Shown here piece after piece: positions 8,997-16,436 of a DNA stretch of 64,000 nucleotides (position 1 is the stretch's first letter; each line of letters starts with the position of its first letter). The notes under the pieces are model-generated. The model had not been told where the DNA came from, did no database searches, and was given only the letters and a program-made list of their open reading frames with translations. Source of the stretch: an uncultured Pelagibacteraceae bacterium (lineage in GTDB: Bacteria > Pseudomonadota > Alphaproteobacteria > Pelagibacterales > Pelagibacteraceae); NCBI GenBank assembly GCA_902598315.1, contig CACKBP010000002.1:1-64000 (forward strand). The letters are read 5' to 3'. A program made the translations under genes and the position numbers.

Positions 8997-9581
8997 ATGT
9001 TTGAATTACCTAAATTAGATTACTCAAACTCTGCTCTATCTCCAATAATGTCAGAGCAAACCCTAGACTTACATCACGGAAAACATCACCAAACATACAT
9101 CACAAATTTAAATAATTTTATAAAGGACTCTGATTATGAAAAATTATCATTAGAAGAAATAATAACTAAATCTTCTAATGAAAATAAAGCTGGAATATTT
9201 AATAATGCTAGCCAACATTGGAATCATAATCTTTTTTGGAAATGCATGAAACCAAATGGTGGAGGCAAAATCCCATCAAAGCTTGATAATAAAATAAAAG
9301 CTGATTTTGGTAATTTTGAAAAGTTTAGAGAAGAATTTATAAAAGCTGGCACTACTCAATTCGGTTCAGGTTGGTGTTGGCTGTCTACTAAAAATGATAA
9401 ATTAGTAGTAACTAAATCTCCTAATGCTGAAAACCCTCTAATTCACGGAATGAAACCAATACTAGGTTGTGATGTTTGGGAACACTCTTATTACTTGGAT
9501 TACAAAAATAAAAGACCTGCTTACTTAGAAAACTTTTTTGATAAGTTAATTAACTGGGAATTTGTAGAATCAAACTTGTAG
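8997..9581 (+). CDS. sodB: Superoxide dismutase, iron type
   Basis: Cytoplasmic enzyme converting superoxide to peroxide and oxygen; 194 residues. Metal ligands are visible as His27 in DLHHGKHHQTYI, His in ASQHWNHNLFW, Asp and His in CDVWEHSYYLDYKNKRP. The GSGWCWL strand and the ASQHWNHN motif fit the iron-type subgroup, though Fe/Mn choice cannot be fixed from sequence alone. It begins one base after the DUF3833 gene, which places a superoxide defence enzyme in the same transcript as the lipid-modifying genes. Confidence 0.95.
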   Translation: MFELPKLDYSNSALSPIMSEQTLDLHHGKHHQTYITNLNNFIKDSDYEKLSLEEIITKSSNENKAGIFNNASQHWNHNLFWKCMKPNGGGKIPSKLDNKIKADFGNFEKFREEFIKAGTTQFGSGWCWLSTKNDKLVVTKSPNAENPLIHGMKPILGCDVWEHSYYLDYKNKRPAYLENFFDKLINWEFVESNL

Positions 9582-9584
9582 AAT

Positions 9585-10007
9585 TCAAATATTTTCTTGT
9601 TCCCTCATTTTTCTTGCATAAATAAATGATTTTACACATTGTAATGAAAAATAGAAACCAGTTACTAACATCATAGTTTTAGAAACATCCGCCCAAAAAT
9701 TTTCAAATGCGTAGCCTCCAATAAGTGACCTAATTACATCTAATCCGCCAAGAAAAATAATTATGCCAAAAATTACCACTATGTGCATATATAATTTTTT
9801 TTTTGAAACAAATTTCATTGCTAAATAAGAAAAAACTACTAAAGGCAAACCTAGGAATGACGGAATAAAGGACGTTAACGAAGAACTTCCGCTTACAAAA
9901 CTAATCACAATCCCCCATAAAATTAAAAACACACCGTAAAAAAGCGAGAATTTTTCTATTGTTATGTTAAAAACTTTAAATTCTTTAACTAAATTTTCAT
10001 TTTCCAT
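9585..10007 (-). CDS. Small four-helix membrane protein, unknown
   Basis: A 140-residue protein that I do not recognise. It has a short polar N terminus, then about four hydrophobic segments (FSLFYGVFLILWGIVISFV, SFIPSFLGLPLVVFSYLAM, YMHIVVIFGIIIFLGG and MMLVTGFYFSLQCV) and a charged C-terminal tail (ARKMREQENI). It faces sodB convergently with 3 nt between stops. It is likely an inner-membrane protein; no catalytic residues or known domain can be named. Confidence 0.75.
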   Translation of the reverse strand: MENENLVKEFKVFNITIEKFSLFYGVFLILWGIVISFVSGSSSLTSFIPSFLGLPLVVFSYLAMKFVSKKKLYMHIVVIFGIIIFLGGLDVIRSLIGGYAFENFWADVSKTMMLVTGFYFSLQCVKSFIYARKMREQENI

Positions 10008-10053
10008 ATTTAATACTATACATCAAATTTTTCAAATAATCTTTATACTTATT

Positions 10054-10173
10054 TTAAAAAAAATTACCAATTCCTAAGGCAGCTGCTCCGATTAATACAA
10101 GCCAGATTAAGCCTTTAACTAGGAAAAAATAAAATCCTCCTACTAATAAGTTTTTAAAAAATTTTTTTTTCAT
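10054..10173 (-). CDS. 39-residue membrane peptide
   Basis: A short frame running from ATG at 10173 to TAA at 10056-10054 encodes a Lys-rich start (MKKKFFKN) followed by one long hydrophobic stretch that contains GGFYFFLVKGLIWLVLIGAA. The positive-inside start plus one or two membrane passes is typical of real small membrane proteins, and the frame fills a gap between two genes on the same strand. There is no clear Shine-Dalgarno sequence, so the call rests on composition and position. Confidence 0.5.
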   Translation of the reverse strand: MKKKFFKNLLVGGFYFFLVKGLIWLVLIGAAALGIGNFF

Positions 10174-10224
10174 TTGCTAGTATGACTAAATTTAAATTCA
10201 ATAATTCAAGCCTTTTTGGCTCAT

Positions 10225-10977
10225 TTAACGTTTAACTAATTTATCAACTAAAAACAAATACAAACTATAAGGTAAAATCCTTAAAAATTTTAATGTCAAA
10301 GTGAGTCCTTTAGGAAAATGAATTTCAAACGATTTACTTTTCACTAAACCATTAAAAATTTTTTCAGCAGCATAATCAGGAGTTTTTAAAAATGGCATTG
10401 GAAATTCATTTTTATCAGTTAAGGGAGTTTTAATAAATCCTGGTGACACCATTGAGACTCTTATTCCAAATTTTTTAAAGTCAAAATAAATACTTTCTCC
10501 AAAATTTGTTAAAGCAGCTTTAGACGGTCCGTATCCACTTGAATTAGGTAGTCCTCTATATCCTGCTATAGAGGAAACGATTGAAATATGTCCAGATCTT
10601 CTGTTTTTGAAATAATCTTCAACTGCTTTTACACAATCAATGACGCCTAAAAAATTTACTTTCATCACATTTTTAATTTTATCAGGGTCTATACTTTGTT
10701 CATCTTTCGGTTCATAGGTTCCACTAGAAAAAAAACATAAATCCAAATCGTTAAACTCTTCTAGAATATCTTTAAACACTTTTTTAATTTGATTTCTGTC
10801 AGTTACATCTAATGGAAAAGAAAAAATATTTTCATTTTTAGCTAATAGTTCAAGCAATTCCTTTCTTCTAGCTGATACAGCAACTTTCCAGCCCTCTCTA
10901 GCAAATTTTTCTGCTACCGCCTTACCAATTCCACTACTCGCACCGGTTATCCATATTTTTTTCTGATTTTCTGACAT
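10225..10977 (-). CDS. Short-chain dehydrogenase/reductase
   Basis: A 250-residue classical SDR. The cofactor motif TGASSGIG is at residues 11-18, and the catalytic set is complete with Ser in SIVSSIAGYRG, then Tyr and Lys in SSGYGPSKAAL. The C terminus is longer than the core and hydrophobic (LTLKFLRILPYSLYLFLVDKL), suggesting membrane contact. The substrate is unknown. It is divergent from tspO, with only 21 nt between their starts, so both promoters must lie there or inside the genes. SDRs of this kind accompany Cfa/photolyase gene sets in other Proteobacteria. Confidence 0.9.
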   Translation of the reverse strand: MSENQKKIWITGASSGIGKAVAEKFAREGWKVAVSARRKELLELLAKNENIFSFPLDVTDRNQIKKVFKDILEEFNDLDLCFFSSGTYEPKDEQSIDPDKIKNVMKVNFLGVIDCVKAVEDYFKNRRSGHISIVSSIAGYRGLPNSSGYGPSKAALTNFGESIYFDFKKFGIRVSMVSPGFIKTPLTDKNEFPMPFLKTPDYAAEKIFNGLVKSKSFEIHFPKGLTLTLKFLRILPYSLYLFLVDKLVKR

Positions 10978-10998
10978 AAATTAGTTATACCTTAAATT

Positions 10999-11463
10999 GT
11001 GACTAAGAATAAATATTTATCATTCATTCTCATATTTTTTATTACTTTTGCTGTTCCAGCAATCGGCAGTTATGTCACTTCGACATACAAAGAACCATGG
11101 TATTCAGAAATTATACAACCAAGTTTTAACCCTCCTAGCTGGGTATTCGCACCAGTTTGGTCGATTCTATATGCGATGATGTCATTAGCTATTTGGCAAG
11201 TCTGGATAAATTCTTTTAATAAAAAAATTATCAAAATATACTTTATTCATCTTTTCTTTAATAGTATTTGGAGCATCATTTTCTTCGGTTTTCATTCAAT
11301 AGGATTGGCATTAATAAATATATTAATAATATTAATTTTCATATTATTTTTAATGAAAGAATATTTTTACTTAAATAAATTAAGTTTTTATCTGATGTTT
11401 CCCTATCTGATATGGACAAGCTTTGCTTTTATTCTCAATATTTCTATTTACTTTTTAAATTAA
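10999..11463 (+). CDS. tspO: TspO/MBR family protein
   Basis: A 154-residue five-helix membrane protein of the tryptophan-rich sensory protein family. Marks are WYSEIIQPSFNPPSWVFAPVW and the repeated aromatic residues SLAIWQVW and FNSIWSIIFFGFHS. TspO binds porphyrins and in photosynthetic alphaproteobacteria it modulates tetrapyrrole and light/oxygen responses. The start is GTG at 10999, the first in-frame start near the family's N terminus. Its 3' end overlaps the convergent HPP-family gene by 20 nt. Confidence 0.93.
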   Translation: MTKNKYLSFILIFFITFAVPAIGSYVTSTYKEPWYSEIIQPSFNPPSWVFAPVWSILYAMMSLAIWQVWINSFNKKIIKIYFIHLFFNSIWSIIFFGFHSIGLALINILIILIFILFLMKEYFYLNKLSFYLMFPYLIWTSFAFILNISIYFLN

Positions 11464-11929
11464 AAAATTTCTCTGGATAATCTCTTTTAAGAACAAATCG
11501 ATTTATAAATATAGATAAAATTATTATTACTAGCGAGCCAGTTATAACTGGAAATAAAACATATTCAAAAGAAACGTCTGATAATAAAGCTATAAGGGGG
11601 TTCGCTGCCGCAGGAGGGTGAACACATTTAAAATACATCATTAAAGAAATAGATAAACCAACCGAAAGCCCTAATGTAAGAAAAGAAACTCCAAAAATAT
11701 TATTAAATATTATTCCAATAATTATACAGATTAAATGACCAAAAAAAATATTTGAAGGTTGCGCTATGCGACTCTTAAACATTGTAAATGCTATAAATAC
11801 TGACGGGCCAAATGAAATCATCAACCAAATACCCGTAGATGTTTCATAGGTTAATAACGATAAGATACAAATTACTAAAGTGACACAAATTCCAGCAATA
11901 ATTGGTTCGACATTTTTTGAAAATTTCAT
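11444..11929 (-). CDS. HPP family membrane protein
   Basis: A 161-residue integral membrane protein with four or five helices. The family signature HPPAAANPLIAL is in the second half. HPP proteins in some bacteria and plastids have been linked to nitrite transport, but for most members the cargo is unknown. The start (ATG at 11929) is 35 nt from the divergent hisN-type gene, and the stop overlaps tspO from the other strand. Confidence 0.85.
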   Translation of the reverse strand: MKFSKNVEPIIAGICVTLVICILSLLTYETSTGIWLMISFGPSVFIAFTMFKSRIAQPSNIFFGHLICIIIGIIFNNIFGVSFLTLGLSVGLSISLMMYFKCVHPPAAANPLIALLSDVSFEYVLFPVITGSLVIIILSIFINRFVLKRDYPEKFFNLKSK

Positions 11930-11964
11930 ATATCTTTCTATTTATTTTAAGTTATATACACTTA

Positions 11965-12756
11965 ATGAATTATATCAAATCATTCAACTTTTTAAAAACG
12001 TTACCAAAAAAACTTAATTTATTTTATGAAAAAAAGACAAAAATTACTCTGAAGACAAACAATAAATCAAAATCTAAAATAAATTACGATCCAGTAACAA
12101 ACATAGATTTAGCTTTTGAAAGATATATAAGAAGATTAATTAGTAATAAATTTCCAGAAGATTCAATAATTGGTGAAGAATTTAAAAATAAAACTTCATT
12201 AAATAATTTAAAGTGGTCTATAGACCCAATTGATGGAACCAAGGCATTTCTATTAGGCGCTCCTACTTGGTCTAACCTAATCGGCTTATCTTATCAAAAC
12301 AAATCATTGATTGGATTGGCAAATTTTCCAGAATTAAACAAGCACTATATAAATGATAAGAAAAAATCTTATAAAGTAATTGGAAAAAAAAAGAAAGTTT
12401 TAAGAGCTTCAAATATTAGTGATCTAAAAAGAATAAAAATAATTTGTAATTTTCACGGATTTCTAAATTATGAAAAGCAAATAAAATTAATTAAGAAATT
12501 CGGCTGGTCTTTTAGGTTAGTAGGTTTTGATGCACTAAATTACTGTTTATTAGCAGAGGGCGCTGTAGATGCAGTCATCGAGGCTAATTTAAAACCTTAT
12601 GATATATTGCCATTAATTCCAATTATAAAAAATTCTGGGGGGATAATAACAAATTGGAAAAACGAGCCTGCTGAAAATGGAGGTAATATACTAGCCTCGT
12701 CTAATAAAGCTTTACATAAGAAGATTCTAAGATTACTAAAACCTTTAACGAAATAA
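11965..12756 (+). CDS. hisN: Inositol-monophosphatase family; probable histidinol phosphatase
   Basis: A 263-residue metal-dependent phosphatase. Family motifs: GEEF near residue 70 (metal-binding Glu), WSIDPIDGTKAF (metal-binding Asp pair) and the C-terminal AEGAVDAVIEANLKPYD. The stretch after DGT (FLLGAPTWSNLIGL) looks more like histidinol-phosphatase than CysQ, and hisI is about 8 kb away, so histidine synthesis is the likely role. I chose ATG 11965 because an upstream extension would overlap the divergent HPP gene and is hydrophobic unlike the family. Confidence 0.82.
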   Translation: MNYIKSFNFLKTLPKKLNLFYEKKTKITLKTNNKSKSKINYDPVTNIDLAFERYIRRLISNKFPEDSIIGEEFKNKTSLNNLKWSIDPIDGTKAFLLGAPTWSNLIGLSYQNKSLIGLANFPELNKHYINDKKKSYKVIGKKKKVLRASNISDLKRIKIICNFHGFLNYEKQIKLIKKFGWSFRLVGFDALNYCLLAEGAVDAVIEANLKPYDILPLIPIIKNSGGIITNWKNEPAENGGNILASSNKALHKKILRLLKPLTK

Positions 12757-12757
12757 T

Positions 12758-13279
12758 ATGATTAATTTATTTTTCAATAGAGTCTACAGAGCTATTAAAA
12801 TAGATATCGATCTTTATGAGGAGGTTGAGAAAGATAAAAAAGCAACTTTTCAAGCTGGTGTTGTAGTTGTTCTGTCTAGTTTAGCAGCCGGAGTTGGTTC
12901 TATTCATCTTGGTGTATCAAACTTTTTAGTGGCTCCTGCGTTGTCTTTGCTAAGTTGGTATGTATGGGCTTATGTTATTTACTTTGTTGGAGTTAAATTA
13001 TTCAGAAATCCGAACACAAAGAGTAATCATGGTGAACTTTTAAGAACGATTGGTTTCTCAAGTGCACCGGGTCTCATACGAATTTTTGGTGTCACACCTG
13101 AATTAATGACGGTAACATTTATCGGTTCTGCATTCTGGATGCTTGCTTGTATGGTAGTAGCGGTAAAGTCTGCGTTGGATTATGAAAGCCTTTGGAAAGC
13201 TTTTGGAGTTGTAGTTGTATCTTGGTTATTTCAAGCTTTTTTTCTATTTTTGATTATTGTTTTATTTAAGGGAATTTAA
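12758..13279 (+). CDS. YIP1-like membrane protein
   Basis: A 173-residue protein beginning with an amphipathic segment (FFNRVYRAIKIDIDLYEEVE), followed by about five hydrophobic helices, matching the Yip1-domain proteins of alphaproteobacteria. Function is unknown there. It starts one base after the hisN-type gene and overlaps the convergent zinc-ribbon gene by 4 nt. Confidence 0.7.
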   Translation: MINLFFNRVYRAIKIDIDLYEEVEKDKKATFQAGVVVVLSSLAAGVGSIHLGVSNFLVAPALSLLSWYVWAYVIYFVGVKLFRNPNTKSNHGELLRTIGFSSAPGLIRIFGVTPELMTVTFIGSAFWMLACMVVAVKSALDYESLWKAFGVVVVSWLFQAFFLFLIIVLFKGI

Positions 13280-13590
13280 AGTGGAAATATAGTTTTAGCT
13301 AAATTACAGCTGTTACAAATTTTATAGCTATGCATAATTAAGTTCTGCTTTACACTCGCATCTTCTTTTTTACATTCTTCGCAAATATTGTCAGTCTGAA
13401 TATCTTTGTTGACAACCCAAGCTCTATGATAAAAATTATCAATATTCTTTTGATTCAAAGTTTTAGCTAATTCACTTGCTTTTTTTTTATTATATGGACC
13501 GTGAACAATCTTCGAGCTTTCGTCTAAAGTATCAATGTTATTGGGATTTTTATGAATTCCCTCTATGACAATAAATCCATCGTTTTCCAT
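13276..13590 (-). CDS. Small protein with two CxxC pairs, unknown
   Basis: A 104-residue soluble protein. The N-terminal half (GFIVIEGIHKNP, GPYNKKKASELAKTLNQKN, NFYHRAWVV) looks like a small alpha-beta unit. The C-terminal half holds CEEC and CNSC pairs about 27 residues apart, which could bind zinc as a ribbon. I do not recognise a named family. It lies 24 nt from the divergent msrA. Confidence 0.7.
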   Translation of the reverse strand: MENDGFIVIEGIHKNPNNIDTLDESSKIVHGPYNKKKASELAKTLNQKNIDNFYHRAWVVNKDIQTDNICEECKKEDASVKQNLIMHSYKICNSCNLAKTIFPL

Positions 13591-13614
13591 ATTTATTAAT
13601 ATATCATTTTATTA

Positions 13615-14184
13615 ATGAAAAAAATTTTAATTTTTGCCGCTGTTTTTTTAGTAAATTTTAATTTATATGCATTGGAAAAAAAAGCTTACTTTGCCGGTGG
13701 TTGTTTCTGGTGTATGGAAGAGTCATTTGATAAGATAGATGGAGTAATTTCATCAATTTCTGGATATTCAGGAGGTCACTTAAAAAATCCTACCTATCGA
13801 GATGTAATTTATAAAGATACCGGCCACGTAGAGGCTATAGAAATTACATATGACCCCAATGTCGTGAGTTATGAGAGTCTTTTAAATATTTATTGGAGAA
13901 ATATAGATCCTTTCGACTCAGAGGGTCAGTTTTGCGATAAAGGCAAGAGTTATAGATCAGTAATTTTTTTCCAGAATCAACTAGAAAAAGAATTTATTAA
14001 TAAATCTTTCAAAAATTTGGAAAGTAAATTTAACAGAAAAATAGTCACTTTAGTTTGGAAATTCGAGAAATTCTATCCTGCAGAAGATTATCACCAAGAT
14101 TATTATGAGAAAAATTTTATTCGTTATTTAATGTACAAAAATGGGTGTAAAAGAGAAGATACCTTGAGAAAAATATGGAATTGA
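13615..14184 (+). CDS. msrA: Peptide-methionine (S)-S-oxide reductase, exported
   Basis: MsrA reduces methionine sulfoxide in oxidised proteins. The 189-residue chain starts with a signal peptide (KKILIFAAVFLVNFNLYALE), so it probably works in the periplasm. The catalytic GGCFWC has the active cysteine at residue 30. GYSGGHLKNPTYRDV, GHVEAIEITYDP and the C-terminal AEDYHQDYYEKN are standard family segments. The stop overlaps the next gene by 10 nt. Its place beside photolyase genes fits a role in photo-oxidative damage repair. Confidence 0.95.
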   Translation: MKKILIFAAVFLVNFNLYALEKKAYFAGGCFWCMEESFDKIDGVISSISGYSGGHLKNPTYRDVIYKDTGHVEAIEITYDPNVVSYESLLNIYWRNIDPFDSEGQFCDKGKSYRSVIFFQNQLEKEFINKSFKNLESKFNRKIVTLVWKFEKFYPAEDYHQDYYEKNFIRYLMYKNGCKREDTLRKIWN

Positions 14185-14630
14185 AAAAAATAATTATAGC
14201 AATTTTTTTTCTATGTTTTATCAATTCAGCTAATGCTGAAATGATAAAGCCAGCTGAAAATTTATCTGCATACGATGTTATAAAAATACAATTAGATGCT
14301 CTCAAAAATAATGATGAAAAAGATAATGGCATTAAGCAAACATGGATATTTGCTCATCCAGAAAATAAAAAAATGACTGGGCCATATCCAAGATTTAGAA
14401 TTATGCTTTACGATGTTCATTACAGAATACTTTTAAATCATTTTTCACATAAGATAGATTTAATCACAAATACCGAAAATAAATTTGTTTATGGAGTAAA
14501 AGTGTTAAGCGATGAGAAGCAACAATTTTTTTATGAATGGCATGTAAGTAAAGGTAATGAGGAAAATTGTATGAATTGTTGGTTCACTACTGCAGTTTCA
14601 ATGCCACTTGATCAAGGAAATTCAATTTGA
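14175..14630 (+). CDS. DUF4864-like exported protein
   Basis: A 151-residue protein with a signal peptide ending in SANAE. Then come AYDVIKIQLDALKNNDEKDN, GIKQTWIFAHPENKKMTGP and RFRIMLYDVHYRILLNH, which match the small NTF2-like DUF4864 family. No enzymatic role is known. Five to six residues overlap the msrA end, and its stop overlaps the TTG start of the next gene. It is probably periplasmic and made with MsrA. Confidence 0.75.
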   Translation: MELKKIIIAIFFLCFINSANAEMIKPAENLSAYDVIKIQLDALKNNDEKDNGIKQTWIFAHPENKKMTGPYPRFRIMLYDVHYRILLNHFSHKIDLITNTENKFVYGVKVLSDEKQQFFYEWHVSKGNEENCMNCWFTTAVSMPLDQGNSI

Positions 14631-14827
14631 AAAGGCCGCCTTTTGCAATTCGATACTTAATTATTGGTGCAATACTAGTAGTGCCACCAATACTCAGCAC
14701 TCACTATGGAACAATATATTTAGGTAAGCATAATGGTGTGCTTCTTGGTTTTTGTGTCGGAATAATTTGTGTATCTTTTGCGTGTTGGAAACTTTTTATC
14801 GATGAATGGAGGGACGACGAAGACTGA
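14627..14827 (+). CDS. 66-residue two-helix membrane protein
   Basis: A small protein with two hydrophobic segments (AIRYLIIGAILVVPPIL and GVLLGFCVGIICVSFACW) and an acidic end DEWRDDED. The start is TTG at 14627, sharing bases with the preceding TGA, and the stop shares a base with the photolyase ATG. Tight coupling on both sides supports translation. Not recognised as a named family. Confidence 0.65.
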   Translation: MKRPPFAIRYLIIGAILVVPPILSTHYGTIYLGKHNGVLLGFCVGIICVSFACWKLFIDEWRDDED

Positions 14828-15963
14828 TGAAATTCGAAATCTCAAGGGATGGAGCTTTAAAACAGCTCGATAATTTTATAAATAGTGATTTAGCAAACTA
14901 TAGCTTAAAAAGAAATTTTGATTTAGGGCCAGATAACAAATCAAATGTATCTTGCCTGTCACCTTATATCTCCCATAGATTAATTACTGAGTATGAAGTA
15001 GCCAAAACTGTTTTATCAAAGTTTCCATACCAACAAGTTGAAAAATATATCCAAGAAATATTTTGGAGAGTTTATTGGAAAGGATGGTTAGAACTTAGAC
15101 CTCAAGTTTGGACTGACTTTATAGAGGATTTAAAAGGATTTAAGGAAGATGACAATTATAAAAAAGCAATCAATGGTGAAACCGAAATTGAGTGTTTTAA
15201 CGATTGGGCAAAAGAGCTAAAAGAAAAAAATTATCTACATAATCACGCAAGAATGTGGTTTGCTAGCATTTGGATTTTTACTTTAAATTTACCCTGGCAG
15301 AAAGGTGCTGAGTTTTTTATGAAACATTTATACGATGGAGACGCCGCGTCTAATACTTTAAGTTGGAGATGGGTTGCAGGCTTGCAAACTAAGGGTAAGC
15401 ACTATGTTGCCCAGTCATGGAATATTAGTAAGTTCACTAACAATAAATATAAGAACACTAAACTAAACGAAAATGCTCTGCCTCTAACAGACAAAAGAGA
15501 GTATAAATTAAATGCACTTAATTTTATTACAGATGATAATTCAAACGAAAATTTATTAGTTTTTGAAAATGAATTAAATTTGGAAAATAAAAACCTGAAA
15601 AAATATAAAAATATTTACTTAGTTTTATTAAATAATGATGCTCGAAAGATAGAACTTGAACAAAAAGTACTAGAATATAAGTCAAAAATAATTAATGATC
15701 AAAAAAAAAGATTTAAATATTTACAAATTATAGATGAAGTAAAATTTCAAACTCTAACTGATGAAATTAAATCTTTTGATACCATTCATCCATGCATTGG
15801 AGAGAATTTTTCTTATTTGAATATTATGAGAAAAAAGCAAAATTTAGAATTGAACTTTATTTTAAGTGAGGAAGATAAATTTTCTTGGCAATTTTCTAAT
15901 AAAGGATATTTTAATTTTAAAAATAATATTCCTAAAATTTTAACTAATTTTAATTTACAATAA
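14827..15963 (+). CDS. Photolyase/cryptochrome FAD-binding protein without N-terminal antenna domain
   Basis: A 378-residue protein that begins directly with the catalytic FAD-binding domain. CLSPYISHRLI (near residue 45), QEIFWRVYWKGW, YLHNHARMWFAS and LYDGDAASNTLSWRWVAG correspond to the flavin- and lesion-binding helices of DNA photolyases. The usual N-terminal alpha/beta antenna domain is absent. Instead about 150 residues follow the catalytic part, and their LLVFENELNLEN and KNIYLVLLNND read like the first two strands of an antenna domain. It might repair pyrimidine dimers or act as a blue-light sensor. Start chosen at ATG 14827, with TGGAGGGACG upstream as ribosome site. Confidence 0.85.
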   Translation: MKFEISRDGALKQLDNFINSDLANYSLKRNFDLGPDNKSNVSCLSPYISHRLITEYEVAKTVLSKFPYQQVEKYIQEIFWRVYWKGWLELRPQVWTDFIEDLKGFKEDDNYKKAINGETEIECFNDWAKELKEKNYLHNHARMWFASIWIFTLNLPWQKGAEFFMKHLYDGDAASNTLSWRWVAGLQTKGKHYVAQSWNISKFTNNKYKNTKLNENALPLTDKREYKLNALNFITDDNSNENLLVFENELNLENKNLKKYKNIYLVLLNNDARKIELEQKVLEYKSKIINDQKKRFKYLQIIDEVKFQTLTDEIKSFDTIHPCIGENFSYLNIMRKKQNLELNFILSEEDKFSWQFSNKGYFNFKNNIPKILTNFNLQ

Positions 15964-15964
15964 T

Positions 15965-16090
15965 TTATTTAGATGAGCACTTTTTTGAACAATATTTTAC
16001 TTTATCCCAATTTAGTCTCCATTTTTTTCTCCAATTAAAAGGTTTATTACAAACCGGGCAAGTTTTTTTTGGCAAATTAGCTTTTTTCAT
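15965..16090 (-). CDS. DUF2256 zinc-ribbon miniprotein
   Basis: A 41-residue protein, too short for most gene finders. It carries CPVCNKPFNWRKKW and, at the end, KVKYCSKKC, the exact pattern of the DUF2256 family with four cysteines. It starts at ATG 16090 (an in-frame ATG at 16093 is also possible), overlapping the DUF393 gene by 14 nt. The family is found near or fused to photolyase/cryptochrome-like proteins, and here it follows one by two genes. A structural or nucleic-acid-contact role is an inference. Confidence 0.85.
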   Translation of the reverse strand: MKKANLPKKTCPVCNKPFNWRKKWRLNWDKVKYCSKKCSSK

Positions 16091-16436
16091 CATTAAGTAG
16101 ATGTTTATTTTTTATAAAAAGGAAATAAGCTGCAATTTCATATAAAATATTTAATAAGAAAAATAGAGGCTTAATTTTAAAAATTTTATATAAAAAATTG
16201 TATTTAGGAACGTTTTTCCAAATTATCAAAAAAGACTCTGCTCCGTCAATTACCTTACCGTCTTGTATGACATGCATTCTTCTTAAAAGTTCTTTATATG
16301 ATTTTGAGGTAATTTTCTGAGCTTCTTCATTATTAGTTACATCTATCCATTCTACACTATTATCACTATGTTTTTTGTAATGATTGATTTCGGCTCTACA
16401 AATATTACATGAATTGTTAAAAAAAACTTTAACCAT
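16077..16436 (-). CDS. DUF393 thiol-disulfide-like protein
   Basis: A 119-residue DUF393 (DCC family) protein. The defining FFNNSCNICRAEINHYKKH gives a CxxC at residues 10-13, and WIDVTNNEE and RMHVIQDGKVIDGAESFLIIW follow as in the family. The C terminus is hydrophobic (FFLLNILYEIAAYFLF). Thioredoxin-like redox activity is presumed but not shown for most members. It overlaps the photolyase-related gene by 8 nt and the DUF2256 gene by 14 nt, so the three form one operon. Confidence 0.9.
   Translation of the reverse strand: MVKVFFNNSCNICRAEINHYKKHSDNSVEWIDVTNNEEAQKITSKSYKELLRRMHVIQDGKVIDGAESFLIIWKNVPKYNFLYKIFKIKPLFFLLNILYEIAAYFLFIKNKHLLNDEKS

Noticed and set aside
11902-11964. Longer start for the HisN-type gene
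   Set aside because: It would overlap the divergent HPP gene and adds a hydrophobic segment not seen in the family.
14806-14826. Upstream start of the photolyase
   Set aside because: The added residues overlap the previous gene in another frame, while ATG 14827 couples to its stop and has a ribosome site.
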